Positions 41,652 to 50,371 of a stretch of 64,000 nt of DNA are shown one piece after another (the stretch's first letter is position 1; every line of letters starts with the position of its first letter). Origin of the DNA: Streptomyces corallincola (lineage in GTDB: Bacteria > Actinomycetota > Actinomycetes > Streptomycetales > Streptomycetaceae); assembly GCF_019104725.1 (NCBI RefSeq), contig NZ_JAHRXF010000023.1, positions 1 through 64,000 of the forward strand, written 5' to 3'. Both the position numbers and the translations under genes were made by a program. The notes under the pieces are model-generated. The model worked only from the letters and a program-made list of their open reading frames with translations. It did not search any database and was not told the DNA's origin.

Positions 41652-42050
41652 CTACTGGGTGAGGTGGTCCGGGCCGAACGCCTGGGGCAGCATCCCGGAC
41701 AGCGGGAGGATGCCCGCCGGGGTGTCGAGCAGCAGGCCGGGGCCGCCGAACTCGTGGAGGAGCTGTCGGCAGCGTCCGCACGGCACGAGGACCGCGCCGG
41801 TGCCGTCCACGCAGCTGAAGTGCGTGAGCCGGCCGCCCCCGGTGCGCTGCAACTCGGAGACGAGTCCGCACTCGGCGCACAGGCCGAGTCCGTAGGAGGC
41901 GTTCTCCACGTTGCAGCCGGTGACCGTGCGGCCGTCCTCGACCAGGGCCGCCGCTCCCACCGGGTAGCCGGAGTAGGGGGCGTAGGCGTGGGACATGGCG
42001 GTGCGCGCTTCGGCGCGCAGGGCATCCCAGTCGAAGGCGGCGTCGGTCAC
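41652..42050 (-). CDS. cdd: Cytidine deaminase
   Basis: Deaminates cytidine or deoxycytidine to (deoxy)uridine. The 132-residue protein has AYAPYSGYPVGAAAL, zinc-binding Cys with the catalytic Glu pattern in GCNVENASYGLGLCAECG (Glu in NVENA) and PCGRCRQLL. The GTG start overlaps the preceding permease stop by 4 bp, so translation is coupled to nucleoside import. Confidence 0.95.
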   Translation of the reverse strand: MTDAAFDWDALRAEARTAMSHAYAPYSGYPVGAAALVEDGRTVTGCNVENASYGLGLCAECGLVSELQRTGGGRLTHFSCVDGTGAVLVPCGRCRQLLHEFGGPGLLLDTPAGILPLSGMLPQAFGPDHLTQ

Positions 42051-43309
42051 TTGCCCTGTCCCTTCCGGTACGGCAGGCCGTCCGCCTTGGGCATGCGCAG
42101 CTTCTGCGCGGACAGCGACAGTACGAGCAGCGTGACGATATAGGGCGTGGCGGTCACGAGCTGGCGCGGCACGTCGTTGGTGGTGGCGTACCAGACGAAC
42201 ATCAGGGCGGCGACGACGACGGTGATCACGGCGGGGACGTACTTCTTCCGCCATGCCTGCCAGGCGGCGCCGAGGACGAGCAGGATCGCCAGCAGCAGGA
42301 TCAGCGCGTGGACGTTGGTGGTGCCGCCGCGCAGGTTGAGGCTGTCGGTGTAGCCGAACAGGCCCGCGCCGAGGGCGAGGCCGCCTGGCATCCAGTTGCC
42401 GAAGATCATCGCGGCGAGGCCGATGTAGCCGCGCCCGGCGGTCTGGCCGTCGAGGTAGACGTTGGACGCCACGATCGACAGGAACGCACCGCCGAGACCG
42501 GCGAAGCCGCCGGAGATGAGCACGGCGATGTACTTGTACTTGTAGACGTTGACGCCGAGGGACTCGGCGGCGACCGGGTTCTCGCCGCAGGAGCGCAGCC
42601 GCAGCCCGAAGGAGGTCCGCCACAGCACCCACCAGGTCAGCGGGACGGTGGCGACGGCGACGACGGTCAGCGGGGACAGGTCGGTGAACAGGCCGCCGAG
42701 CAGACCGGCGATGTCGGAGACCAGGAACCAGTGCTTGCCGTTGAGGGTGTCCAGCCATCCGGCGAGGCCGGGGACGCTGAACTCGCCGAGCGAGTCGATC
42801 GGCGGGGACTGCTTGGTGGAGCCGCCGGGGGCGTTGGCGAAGGTGAACTTCGACAGGTAGCGGGTGGTGCCGAGGGCGAGGATGTTCAGCGCCACACCGG
42901 AGACGATGTGGTTGACGTTGAAGGTGACGGTGGCGACGGCGTGCAGCAGCGCGCCGAGGGCGCCGCCGACGATGCCGAGGACGACACCGGCCCACGGGCC
43001 CCACTGGTAACCGGCCCAGGCACCGAACCACGTGCCGAGGATCATCATGCCTTCGAGGCCGATGTTGACGACGCCCGCGCGTTCGGCCCACAGGCCGCCG
43101 AGTCCGGCGAGGCCGATCGGCACCGCGAGCTGGAGCGCGGTGGACATCTGCCCGACCGAGGTGATGCCGTCGGCGCCGGTGATCAGGCGGACGGCGGAGG
43201 TCAGTGCCAGCACGCCCGCGACGACGAGCAGCAGCACCGGCAGGGACATGCGGCGCCCGCCCTTGCGGGGCTGCTTCGCCTGCGGCTTGGAGAGGGTCGC
43301 GGTGGACAT
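42047..43309 (-). CDS. Nucleoside ABC transporter permease 2
   Basis: The 420-residue protein has about 9-10 hydrophobic segments and the branched-chain-type (BPD_transp_2) permease signature ERAGVVNIGLEGMMILG and GVNVYKYKYIAVLISGGFAGLGGA. This is the YufQ/RnsD-type partner of a BMP-dependent nucleoside importer. The ATG at 43309 overlaps the upstream permease stop by one base (TGATG), and the gene ends in overlap with cdd. Confidence 0.92.
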   Translation of the reverse strand: MSTATLSKPQAKQPRKGGRRMSLPVLLLVVAGVLALTSAVRLITGADGITSVGQMSTALQLAVPIGLAGLGGLWAERAGVVNIGLEGMMILGTWFGAWAGYQWGPWAGVVLGIVGGALGALLHAVATVTFNVNHIVSGVALNILALGTTRYLSKFTFANAPGGSTKQSPPIDSLGEFSVPGLAGWLDTLNGKHWFLVSDIAGLLGGLFTDLSPLTVVAVATVPLTWWVLWRTSFGLRLRSCGENPVAAESLGVNVYKYKYIAVLISGGFAGLGGAFLSIVASNVYLDGQTAGRGYIGLAAMIFGNWMPGGLALGAGLFGYTDSLNLRGGTTNVHALILLLAILLVLGAAWQAWRKKYVPAVITVVVAALMFVWYATTNDVPRQLVTATPYIVTLLVLSLSAQKLRMPKADGLPYRKGQGK

Positions 43310-44424
43310 CAGGCAGCCACCTCCTTCTTGGTGTTGACGGCGGCGGCCAGTTCGGCACCGACCCGGCGCTGCTGCCGACGCAGCGACCACTGCTGTACGG
43401 CGGCGTACGAGATGACGACCGCGAAGACGATCAGGCCCTGCATGATCGTGGCGATCTCCTTGTCGTACGCGACCGGCGTCGCGTAGTCCAGGGCGGGCGA
43501 GGCCTTGTCGAGGAAGGCCCAGAGCAGGGCGGCGAGGGCGATGCCGCCGGGGTTGTTCCGGCCGAGCAGGGCGATGCCGATGGCGGTGAAGCCGAGGCCC
43601 GAGGGGAAGCTCAGGCTGTAGGTGTGGGTGTCGCCGAGCAGCAGCGGGAGTCCGGCGAGACCGGAGACCGCGCCGGAGATCAGCATGGAGACCAGCACCA
43701 TGCGCTTGGCGTTGACACCGGAGGCGGCGGCGGCCGTCTCGGAGGCGCCGGTGGCGCGCAGGTCGAAGCCGAACCGGGTGCGGTTGAGGACGACCCAGTA
43801 GGCGATGCCGAGGAGCGCGGCGAGGAAGACCAGGCCGTAGATCTCGCCGACGTCGGAGCCGAGGTCGATGCCGGGGACCCAGCCGGACTTCTTCATGGTG
43901 CCGGTGGTGACGTTGTCCCCGACCTGGACGCCGAAGACGTCGGTGAGGGTGAGGTAGCCGATGACGGCGGTGGCGATGGAGTTCAGCATGATCGTGGCGA
44001 CGACCTCGCTGACCCCGCGCGTCACCTTCAGGACGCCCGCGATACCGGCCCAGAAGGCACCGGTCGCCATCGCGGTGATCAGCAGCACCGGGATCTGGAG
44101 CACGCTCGGCAGCGCGAGGTGCGCGCCGACCACGGCGGTCATCACGACGGCCAGGCGGTACTGCCCGTCCACGCCGATGTTGAACAGGTTCATCCGGAAG
44201 CCGAGGGCGACCGCGATGGCGGCGATGTAGTACAGCGACGCCTGGTTGATGATCAGCACCTGGATGTCCGAGAACGGCAGCTGCTGGAGCATCAGGGCGT
44301 ACGGCTGGATCGGGTTCTTGCCGGAGGCGAGCAGGACCACACTGGTCAGCACGATCGCCAGGACGAGCGCGATGACCGGACCGGCCAGCGCGGTGAGCAC
44401 CCGCTCCTTGTCGAACTTCTTCAT
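43309..44424 (-). CDS. Nucleoside ABC transporter permease 1
   Basis: The 371-residue protein has 8-10 hydrophobic segments and the YufP/RnsC-type core (ALGFRMNLFNIGVDGQYRLA, GVSEVVATIMLNSIA, SGVNAKRMVLVSMLISGAVSGLAGLPLLLG). With the second permease it forms the heterodimeric channel. ATG 44424 overlaps the ATPase stop (4 bp). It is third in membrane order after the binding lipoprotein and ATPase. Confidence 0.92.
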   Translation of the reverse strand: MKKFDKERVLTALAGPVIALVLAIVLTSVVLLASGKNPIQPYALMLQQLPFSDIQVLIINQASLYYIAAIAVALGFRMNLFNIGVDGQYRLAVVMTAVVGAHLALPSVLQIPVLLITAMATGAFWAGIAGVLKVTRGVSEVVATIMLNSIATAVIGYLTLTDVFGVQVGDNVTTGTMKKSGWVPGIDLGSDVGEIYGLVFLAALLGIAYWVVLNRTRFGFDLRATGASETAAAASGVNAKRMVLVSMLISGAVSGLAGLPLLLGDTHTYSLSFPSGLGFTAIGIALLGRNNPGGIALAALLWAFLDKASPALDYATPVAYDKEIATIMQGLIVFAVVISYAAVQQWSLRRQQRRVGAELAAAVNTKKEVAA

Positions 44425-46043
44425 CGGGCCTCGTCCTCCGGACCGGCGTTGTCGGTGCCCTCGGGGGCGGTCTCTTCGTGCTCCAGGTGGCCGGAGGCGG
44501 CACCGGTCATGGCCGAGCCCAGTTCCTCGGGCGTGATCGTGGCCGGGTCGGCGTCGGCGACCAGGCGGCCGTCGTAGATGACGCGCAGGGTGTCGGACAG
44601 TCCGATCAGCTCGTCGAGGTCGGCGGAGATCAGCAGCACGGCCAGACCGGCGCGGCGGGCCTCGCGGATGCGGTCCCAGATCTGTGCCTGCGCGCCGACG
44701 TCCACACCGCGGGTGGGGTGGGCGGCGATCAGGAACTTGGGGTCGTGGCTCATCTCACGGCCGACGATCAGCTTCTGCTGGTTGCCGCCGGAGAGCGAGG
44801 CGGCGGTGACGTCGATGCCGGGGGTGCGGACGTCGTACTCCTCGACGATCCGGCGGGTGTCGGCCTGGGCGCCCTTGGGGTTCAGCCAGAAGCCCCTGGC
44901 GTTGGGCTTCTCGGTGACGTGCCCGAGGATGCGGTTCTCCCAGAGCGGGGACTCCAGCAGCAGCCCCTGGCGGTGCCGGTCCTCGGGGATGTAGCCGACG
45001 CCGGACTCGCGGCGCCTGCGGGTGGGCCAGGGGGTGATGTCCTCGCCGAGGAAGCGGATCGCGCCGGAATCGGCGTGCTTGGTGCCGATCAGGGCGTCGA
45101 TCAGTTCGGTCTGCCCGTTGCCCTCGACGCCCGCGATGCCCATGACCTCACCGGCGTGGATGGTGAAGGACACGTCGTCCAGGACGCGCTTGGTCTCGCC
45201 CGCGCCCGCGAACTCGGTCAGGCCGCCACCGGCCGGTTCGTCCTCGGCGCCGAGGGAGACACCGGCGGCGTGCACGGTGAGGTTGCGCACCTCCAGCACG
45301 GGCCGGTCGGTGACGGTGGACTCGGAGGTCTCCGGGGTGGGCAGCTCGCTGCCGACCATCAACTCCGCGAGCTGGCGCGGGGTGGTCTCGGCGGGTACGG
45401 CGGTGCCGACGGTGGTGCCGCGCCGGATGACGGTGATGTCGTCGGCGACGGACAGCACCTCGCCCAGCTTGTGGGAGATGAAGATGACGGACAGGCCCTC
45501 GGACTTCAGCTCGCGCAGGTTGTCGAAGAGGGCATCGACCTCCTGCGGGACCAGGACCGCGGTCGGTTCGTCGAGGATCAGGGTGCGGGCGCCGCGGAAG
45601 AGGACCTTGAGGATCTCCACGCGCTGCCGGTCGGCCACACCGAGGTCCTCGACCAGGGCGTCGGGGCGGACACCGAGGCCGTAGCGGTCGGAGATCTCCT
45701 TGATCTTCCGGCGGGCGGCGCCGCCGATGCCGTGCAGCTTCTCGCTGCCGAGCACGACGTTCTCCAGCACGGTCAGGTTGTCGGCCAGCATGAAGTGCTG
45801 GTGGACCATGCCGATGCCGCGGGCGATGGCGTCCGCCGGGGAGGCGAAGGAGACCTGCTCGCCGTCGATCGCGATGGTGCCCTCGTCCGGCTTCTGCATG
45901 CCGTAGAGGATCTTCATCAGGGTGGACTTGCCGGCGCCGTTCTCGCCGACCAGGGCGTGCACGGTGCCCTTGCGGACGGTGAGGTGGATGTCGTGGTTGG
46001 CCACGACTCCGGGGAACCGCTTGGTGATGCCCGCCAGTTCCAC
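44421..46043 (-). CDS. Nucleoside ABC transporter ATPase (double ATP-binding)
   Basis: The 540-residue protein has two ABC ATPase domains: first P-loop GENGAGKST (about 35), a QHFML Q-loop, LILDEPTAVL; second half with a degenerate P-loop GVEGNGQTE, LSGGNQQKLIVGRE signature and AAHPTRGVD. This is the RnsB/YufO-type ATPase of BMP-linked nucleoside importers. GTG 46043 is the first canonical start, but it has no ribosome site. TAGGAGAG lies near 46091 upstream, 6 bases from an in-frame ATC (46082), so translation may begin further upstream. Confidence 0.9.
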   Translation of the reverse strand: MELAGITKRFPGVVANHDIHLTVRKGTVHALVGENGAGKSTLMKILYGMQKPDEGTIAIDGEQVSFASPADAIARGIGMVHQHFMLADNLTVLENVVLGSEKLHGIGGAARRKIKEISDRYGLGVRPDALVEDLGVADRQRVEILKVLFRGARTLILDEPTAVLVPQEVDALFDNLRELKSEGLSVIFISHKLGEVLSVADDITVIRRGTTVGTAVPAETTPRQLAELMVGSELPTPETSESTVTDRPVLEVRNLTVHAAGVSLGAEDEPAGGGLTEFAGAGETKRVLDDVSFTIHAGEVMGIAGVEGNGQTELIDALIGTKHADSGAIRFLGEDITPWPTRRRRESGVGYIPEDRHRQGLLLESPLWENRILGHVTEKPNARGFWLNPKGAQADTRRIVEEYDVRTPGIDVTAASLSGGNQQKLIVGREMSHDPKFLIAAHPTRGVDVGAQAQIWDRIREARRAGLAVLLISADLDELIGLSDTLRVIYDGRLVADADPATITPEELGSAMTGAASGHLEHEETAPEGTDNAGPEDEAR

Positions 46044-46112
46044 CGACAGGGCGGCGGACGGAGGGCTGCTGGACGCGTCGATGGCGCACTCTCCTACGGG
46101 AAAAGGGCCGCT

Positions 46113-46124
46113 CTACGCGCGTAG
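46113..46124 (-). promoter_or_regulatory. Nucleoside-regulon operator, transporter operon
   Basis: CTACGCGCGTAG, a perfect palindrome, lies about 70 bp upstream of the annotated ATPase start. On the minus strand it leads into TAGAGC, a possible -10, in the same arrangement as at deoC. Confidence 0.7.
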
Positions 46125-46207
46125 CGCCCCTGCTTCAAATGTGCCCGGGAACGATCGGGAGTTTTCGCTGCGTTCCGTTCTCGATCGCCCCGAGCATTGT
46201 GCCGCGC

Positions 46208-46247
46208 GAACGGGGTGCGGTCGGACCATGCTTCCCGCACCCCGTTC
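46208..46247 (-). terminator. Hairpin terminator after the first BMP lipoprotein gene
   Basis: GAACGGGGTGCGG (46208-46220) pairs with CCGCACCCCGTTC (46235-46247), 57 bp past the stop at 46304. It separates this lipoprotein gene from the ATPase promoter. Confidence 0.75.
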
Positions 46248-46303
46248 CACGGCTGTGACGCTGCCATTGCGGCACCACGTCGGCCAGTCGTTCCGGCCGA
46301 TCG

Positions 46304-47350
46304 TCAGGAGGTCTTCACCTTGATGCTGCCGTCCTTGATGCCCGCCTCGGCCTTCTTCACGGCGTCCTGGATGGCGGTGTCGTTCTTGAACTTCGGGTTG
46401 GAGTCGGCCAGGCCGACGCCACCGTTGTTCAGCGAGCCGCGGATGTCACCGGAGAGCGGCTTCTTGTCCTTGATCACGGACTTCGCCAGGTCGTAGACCG
46501 CGCCCTGCACGTTCTTCAGCGCCGAGGTCAGGATGTAGTCCTTGTACTTGGCGAGCGGGGCCTGGTTGTACTGGTCGGAGTCCACGCCGATCGCCCAGAC
46601 CTTGTGCTCGGCGGCGGCCTTGATGACGCCCTGGCCGGAGAGACCGGCGGCGGCGTAGAGCACGTCGGCGCCCGCGTCGATCTGGCCGTCGGCGGCGCTC
46701 TCGCCCTTGTCGGGGCTGGAGAAGCCGCCGTCCTGCGCGGTCTGCGTCAGGTACTGCGACTCGATCTTGATGTTCGGGTTGACCGACTTGGCGCCCTGCT
46801 CGTAACCGGCCTCGAACTTGTGGATCAGCGGGACGTCCACGCCACCGATGAAGCCGATGTGGTTCTTCTTGGTGGCCTTGGCCGCCGCGACACCGGCGAG
46901 GTAGGAGGACTGCTCCTCGTGGAAGACCATGTCCGCGACGTTCTTCGCCTGGGTCTGGTCGTCGTCGATGATGCCGAAGGTGACCTTCGGGTACTTGGCG
47001 GCGGCCTCCTTCAGCGCACCCGCGTAGGCGAAGCCGACGCCGATGACCGGGTTGTAGCCCGCCTTCGCCAGGGTCTCCAGGCGCTGGGTCTTGTCCGCGT
47101 CGGACTCGTTGTCCTGCGGCTCGATGTCACGGCCGCTCACACCGAAGTCCTTCTCGGCCTTCTGGAAGCCCGCGTACGCGGCGTCGTTGAAGGACTGGTC
47201 GCCCTTGCCGCCCACGTCGTAGGCGAGACCGATGCCCTTGGAGGCGCCACCGCTGGTGGACGCGGTGGACGAGCTGCCGCAAGCGGACACGGTGACGGCG
47301 AGGGCTGCGGTCGCAACGCCTGCAATCGTTATACGGGACACCCGGCGCAT
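46304..47350 (-). CDS. BMP-family nucleoside-binding lipoprotein 1
   Basis: The 348-residue protein has a lipoprotein signal (MRRVSRITIAGVATAALAVT, VSACGSS) and the BMP/PnrA binding domain (GIGLAYDVGGKGDQSFNDAAYAGFQKAEKDF, PVIGVGFAYAGALKEAA, GFIGGVDVPLIHKFEAGYEQG, VLYAAAGLSGQGVIKAA, AIGVDSDQYNQAPLAKYKDYILTSALKNV). Such proteins bind nucleosides and feed them to the ABC permeases. It is a close paralogue of the next gene. It has its own operator and terminator, and GGAG precedes ATG 47350. Confidence 0.93.
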   Translation of the reverse strand: MRRVSRITIAGVATAALAVTVSACGSSSTASTSGGASKGIGLAYDVGGKGDQSFNDAAYAGFQKAEKDFGVSGRDIEPQDNESDADKTQRLETLAKAGYNPVIGVGFAYAGALKEAAAKYPKVTFGIIDDDQTQAKNVADMVFHEEQSSYLAGVAAAKATKKNHIGFIGGVDVPLIHKFEAGYEQGAKSVNPNIKIESQYLTQTAQDGGFSSPDKGESAADGQIDAGADVLYAAAGLSGQGVIKAAAEHKVWAIGVDSDQYNQAPLAKYKDYILTSALKNVQGAVYDLAKSVIKDKKPLSGDIRGSLNNGGVGLADSNPKFKNDTAIQDAVKKAEAGIKDGSIKVKTS

Positions 47351-47404
47351 GGAACGTGACTCCTTTGTGCAAGCGCCCGACCAGGCGCTGGTTCCGCGGC
47401 AGCG

Positions 47405-47416
47405 TAACGCGCGTAG
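47405..47416 (-). promoter_or_regulatory. Nucleoside-regulon operator, BMP gene 1
   Basis: On the minus strand CTACGCGCGTTA runs directly into TACGCT (probable -10, sharing TTA/TA). It lies about 55 bp before the ATG at 47350. One base differs from the perfect palindrome. Confidence 0.65.
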
Positions 47417-47494
47417 ACGGGACGGAAAACCCCCAATGTCCGGTCCGTTATCTACCTGTGGCCACTGTCACGGGCCGCGGTCACTGACAGCATC

Positions 47495-47521
47495 GCACCC
47501 CTTGCCGGTGGCAAGGGGTGC
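47495..47521 (-). terminator. Hairpin terminator after the second BMP lipoprotein gene
   Basis: GCACCCCTTGCC pairs with GGCAAGGGGTGC around a 3-base loop, 45 bp past the stop at 47566. Confidence 0.8.
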
Positions 47522-47565
47522 GCGGGGTTGCGACCGCGATCACACCGGTCCGGGACCGGGCCGGG

Positions 47566-48645
47566 TCACTTCGTGGCGACGGTCACCTTGCCGTCGATGA
47601 TGTCCTGCTTCGCCTTGTCCACGGCGGCGACCACGTCCGTCATGGCCTTGTACTTCGGGTTGGAGTCCGCGAAGCCCACCGCGCCCGTCTTCAGGTCGCC
47701 GCGCACCTCGCCGCTGAGCGGCTTGCCGTCGTGTACCGACTTGGCCAGGTCGTAGACGGCGCCGCCGACGTTCTTCAGCGCCGAACCGAGGATGTAGTCC
47801 TTGTACTTGGCGAGCGGGGCCTGGTTGTACTGGTCGGAGTCCACGCCGATCGCCCAGATCTTGTGCTCGGCGGCGGCCTTGATGACGCCCTGGCCGGAGA
47901 GACCGGCGGCGGCGTAGAGCACGTCGGCGCCCGCGTCGATCTCGCCGTCGGCCGCGTTCTCGCCCTTGTCCGGGCTGGAGAAGCCGCCCTCCTGCGCGGT
48001 CTGCGTCAGGTACTGCGACTCGATCTTGATGTTCGGGTTGACCGACTTGGCGCCCTGCGCGAAGCCCGCCTCGAACTTGTGGATCAGCGGCACGTCTACC
48101 CCGCCGACGAACCCGATGTGGTTCTTCTTCGTCGCCTTCGCGGCGGCCACGCCCGCCAGGTACGAGGACTGCTCCTCGTGGAAGACCATGTCCGCGACGT
48201 TCTTGGCGGTCGTCTGGTTGTCGTCGATGATGCCGAACGTCACCTTGGGGTACTTGACGGCGGCGTCCTTCACCGCGCCCGCGTAGGCGAAGCCGACCCC
48301 GATGACCGGGTTGTAGCCCGCCTTGGCGAGGGTCTCCAGGCGCTGGGTCTTGTCCGCGTCCGACTCGTTGTCCTGCGGCTCGACGTCCCGGCCGCCCATC
48401 TTGAACTCGTCCTCGGCCTTCTGGAAGCCGGAGTACGCCGCGTCGTTGAAGGACTGGTCGCCCTTGCCGCCCACGTCGTAGGCGAGACCGATGCCCTTGC
48501 CGGAGTACGCGCCGTCCTTGCTCGGCTTGGTCGATGCCTCGGTGCTGGACTTGCCGCAGCCGGTGGCCGCGAGGGCGACGACCGCGACGGCCGCCGCGGC
48601 CTGGGAGAGCAGGGCCCTCCGGGACATCTTCCGGGTAGCGCGCAC
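47566..48645 (-). CDS. BMP-family nucleoside-binding lipoprotein 2
   Basis: The 359-residue protein starts at GTG 48645 after AAGGAG and has a lipobox (LAATGCGKSS). The BMP domain is nearly identical in blocks to lipoprotein 1 (GKGIGLAYDVGGKGDQSFNDAAYSGF, QDNESDADKTQRLETLAKAGYNPVIGVGF, SALKNVGGAVYDLAKSV). DNA identity is also high, so it is a tandem duplicate. Two binding proteins with one ABC channel probably widen the range of nucleosides taken up. It has its own operator and -10. Confidence 0.93.
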   Translation of the reverse strand: MRATRKMSRRALLSQAAAAVAVVALAATGCGKSSTEASTKPSKDGAYSGKGIGLAYDVGGKGDQSFNDAAYSGFQKAEDEFKMGGRDVEPQDNESDADKTQRLETLAKAGYNPVIGVGFAYAGAVKDAAVKYPKVTFGIIDDNQTTAKNVADMVFHEEQSSYLAGVAAAKATKKNHIGFVGGVDVPLIHKFEAGFAQGAKSVNPNIKIESQYLTQTAQEGGFSSPDKGENAADGEIDAGADVLYAAAGLSGQGVIKAAAEHKIWAIGVDSDQYNQAPLAKYKDYILGSALKNVGGAVYDLAKSVHDGKPLSGEVRGDLKTGAVGFADSNPKYKAMTDVVAAVDKAKQDIIDGKVTVATK

Positions 48646-48727
48646 AGCAAGACTCCTTCATCCCCACGGCGCCGTCACGGGCCGCTGTCCCCAATGAGCC
48701 GCCGGTGATGGCGAGTTCGGCGCACAG

Positions 48728-48739
48728 TAACGCGCGTAG
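48728..48739 (-). promoter_or_regulatory. Nucleoside-regulon operator, BMP gene 2
   Basis: Minus strand: CTACGCGCGTTA followed at once by CTGT, so the -10 TACTGT overlaps the right half of the site. The same design as at BMP gene 1, deoC and the ABC operon. Confidence 0.65.
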
Positions 48740-48842
48740 AAGCGGAGGGGAACGGGATTGCTCGCGGCCGTTATCGATTCGTGGCGACTCGGAATCACCG
48801 CCGTGAGCGGGGAGTTGCGGGGGTGTTGCGCAACGGGACGAA

Positions 48843-48865
48843 GGGGTGCGTACCGTACGCACCCC
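48843..48865 (-). terminator. Perfect hairpin terminator after the M20 gene
   Basis: GGGGTGCGTAC-C-GTACGCACCCC is a perfect 11-bp stem with a 1-base centre, 30 bp past the TAG at 48896. Confidence 0.7.
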
Positions 48866-48895
48866 TCCGCCCCGGCAGTCGCCGCGGGTCCCGCG

Positions 48896-50128
48896 CTACG
48901 GGGTCTGCTGGTCGTCGAGAAGAGCGGCGGCGGTGAACATCTCCACGCCGACCGTGATGGCGTACTCGTCGGCGTCGAAGTCGCCCTGGTGCAGGTCGCG
49001 TACGACCCGCTCACCGGGGGTGCGGACGCCGAGCCGGGCCATCGCGCCGGGCACCTGCTCCAGGTACCAGGAGAAGTCCTCGCCGCCCAGGCTCTGTTCG
49101 GTGCCCTCGACGGAGTCCATCCCGCGCCGGGCCACCATCGAGCGGCGCAACAGCTCTGCGGACTCACGGTCGTTGACGACCGGGGGCACCCCGCGCACGT
49201 AGGTGATCTCGGACTTGGCGCGGTGCAGGGTGGCGATCTCGTCGATGGCCGCGTGCACGATGTCCGGCGCCTCCCGCCACGCCTCCAGGTCCAGGCAGCG
49301 GACGGTGCCGGAGAGTTCGGCGTGCTGCGGGATGACGTTCGGGGCGTGCCCGGACTCGATACGGCCCCAGGTGACGGCCAGTCCGCTGCGGGTGTCCACC
49401 CGGCGGGCGACCAGCGCGGGCACGTCGAGCGCGATGCGCGCGGCGGCGGTGACCAGGTCGGTGGTCAGGTGCGGGCGGGCGGTGTGGCCGCCGGGGCCGT
49501 CGAGCGCGACCTCCAGCCGGTCGCAGGCGCTGGTGATCGGACCGTGCCGCAGTCCGACCCGGCCCGCCTCGACCTTGGGGTCGCAGTGCAGGGCCAGGAT
49601 GCGCCCGACACCCTCCAGCGCGCCGTCCTGGATGGCCCCGAGGGCACCGCCGGGCAGCACCTCCTCGGCGGGCTGGAAGACCAGCCGCACCGGGCGGGAG
49701 AGCAACCCCTCGGCGTGCAGCCGGGCCAGCACCAGACCGGCGCCGAGCACCACGGTGGTGTGCACGTCGTGCCCGCAGGCGTGCGCCCGGTCCGGCACGG
49801 TGGAGCGGTACGCGCAGTCGGTCTTGGTGTCCGGGATGGGCAGCGCGTCGATGTCGGCGCGCAGCGCCAGGAACGGCACGGCGGGACGGCCGCCGCCGGT
49901 GGCGCCGATGTCGCAGAGGAGGCCGGTTCCGCCGGACAGGACGCGGGGCCGGAGCCCGGCGCGTTCCAGCCGTTCCTTGAGCGCGGCGGTGGTGCGGAAC
50001 TCCTGGTTGCCCAGTTCCGGGTGCATGTGCAGATCACGGCGGAACGCGATCAGTTCCGCGCGCAGGGACTCGCTGAGCGAGCCGGGAAGCACATTCCCGG
50101 TGGGTTCGGCCTCGGACTCTCGGGACAT
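48896..50128 (-). CDS. M20-family amidohydrolase
   Basis: The 410-residue protein is a metallo-amidohydrolase of the M20 (IAA-amino acid hydrolase/carboxypeptidase) group: RRDLHMHPELGNQEF, LALRADIDALPI, HACGHDVHTTVVLGAG (metal ligands), VFQPAEEVLPGGALGAI, GGHTARPHLTTDLV, and GGEDFSWYLEQVPG at the end. The substrate is probably an N-acyl amino acid or similar. ATG 50128 fits the spacing from AGAGG better than GTG 50140. It is expressed away from the BMP genes and ends with a strong hairpin. Confidence 0.88.
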   Translation of the reverse strand: MSRESEAEPTGNVLPGSLSESLRAELIAFRRDLHMHPELGNQEFRTTAALKERLERAGLRPRVLSGGTGLLCDIGATGGGRPAVPFLALRADIDALPIPDTKTDCAYRSTVPDRAHACGHDVHTTVVLGAGLVLARLHAEGLLSRPVRLVFQPAEEVLPGGALGAIQDGALEGVGRILALHCDPKVEAGRVGLRHGPITSACDRLEVALDGPGGHTARPHLTTDLVTAAARIALDVPALVARRVDTRSGLAVTWGRIESGHAPNVIPQHAELSGTVRCLDLEAWREAPDIVHAAIDEIATLHRAKSEITYVRGVPPVVNDRESAELLRRSMVARRGMDSVEGTEQSLGGEDFSWYLEQVPGAMARLGVRTPGERVVRDLHQGDFDADEYAITVGVEMFTAAALLDDQQTP

Positions 50129-50371
50129 CACGTGGTTCACCCTCTGCAGGGTAGGACGCGCGACCGGTCGGACGACCCACGATCAGCAAAAGTTCAGCCC
50201 GTGAGGTGAAGAAAATATGACCGGTGGACGCATGGCGGTGGTCTCGGTTGGGTAGGAACTCTTCTTCCTTCCTCCACGGATACCACGGTTGACCATGACC
50301 ACGCCGCTTTTGTCCACGGAGCGGACCGGCGCCCGGCCCCGGCGGGCCGGGGCACCGGTGGGGCGGGCGGG

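Noticed and set aside
44478..46124. 548-codon + strand ORF opposite the ABC ATPase
   Set aside because: Shadow frame; the minus-strand protein has every ABC motif.
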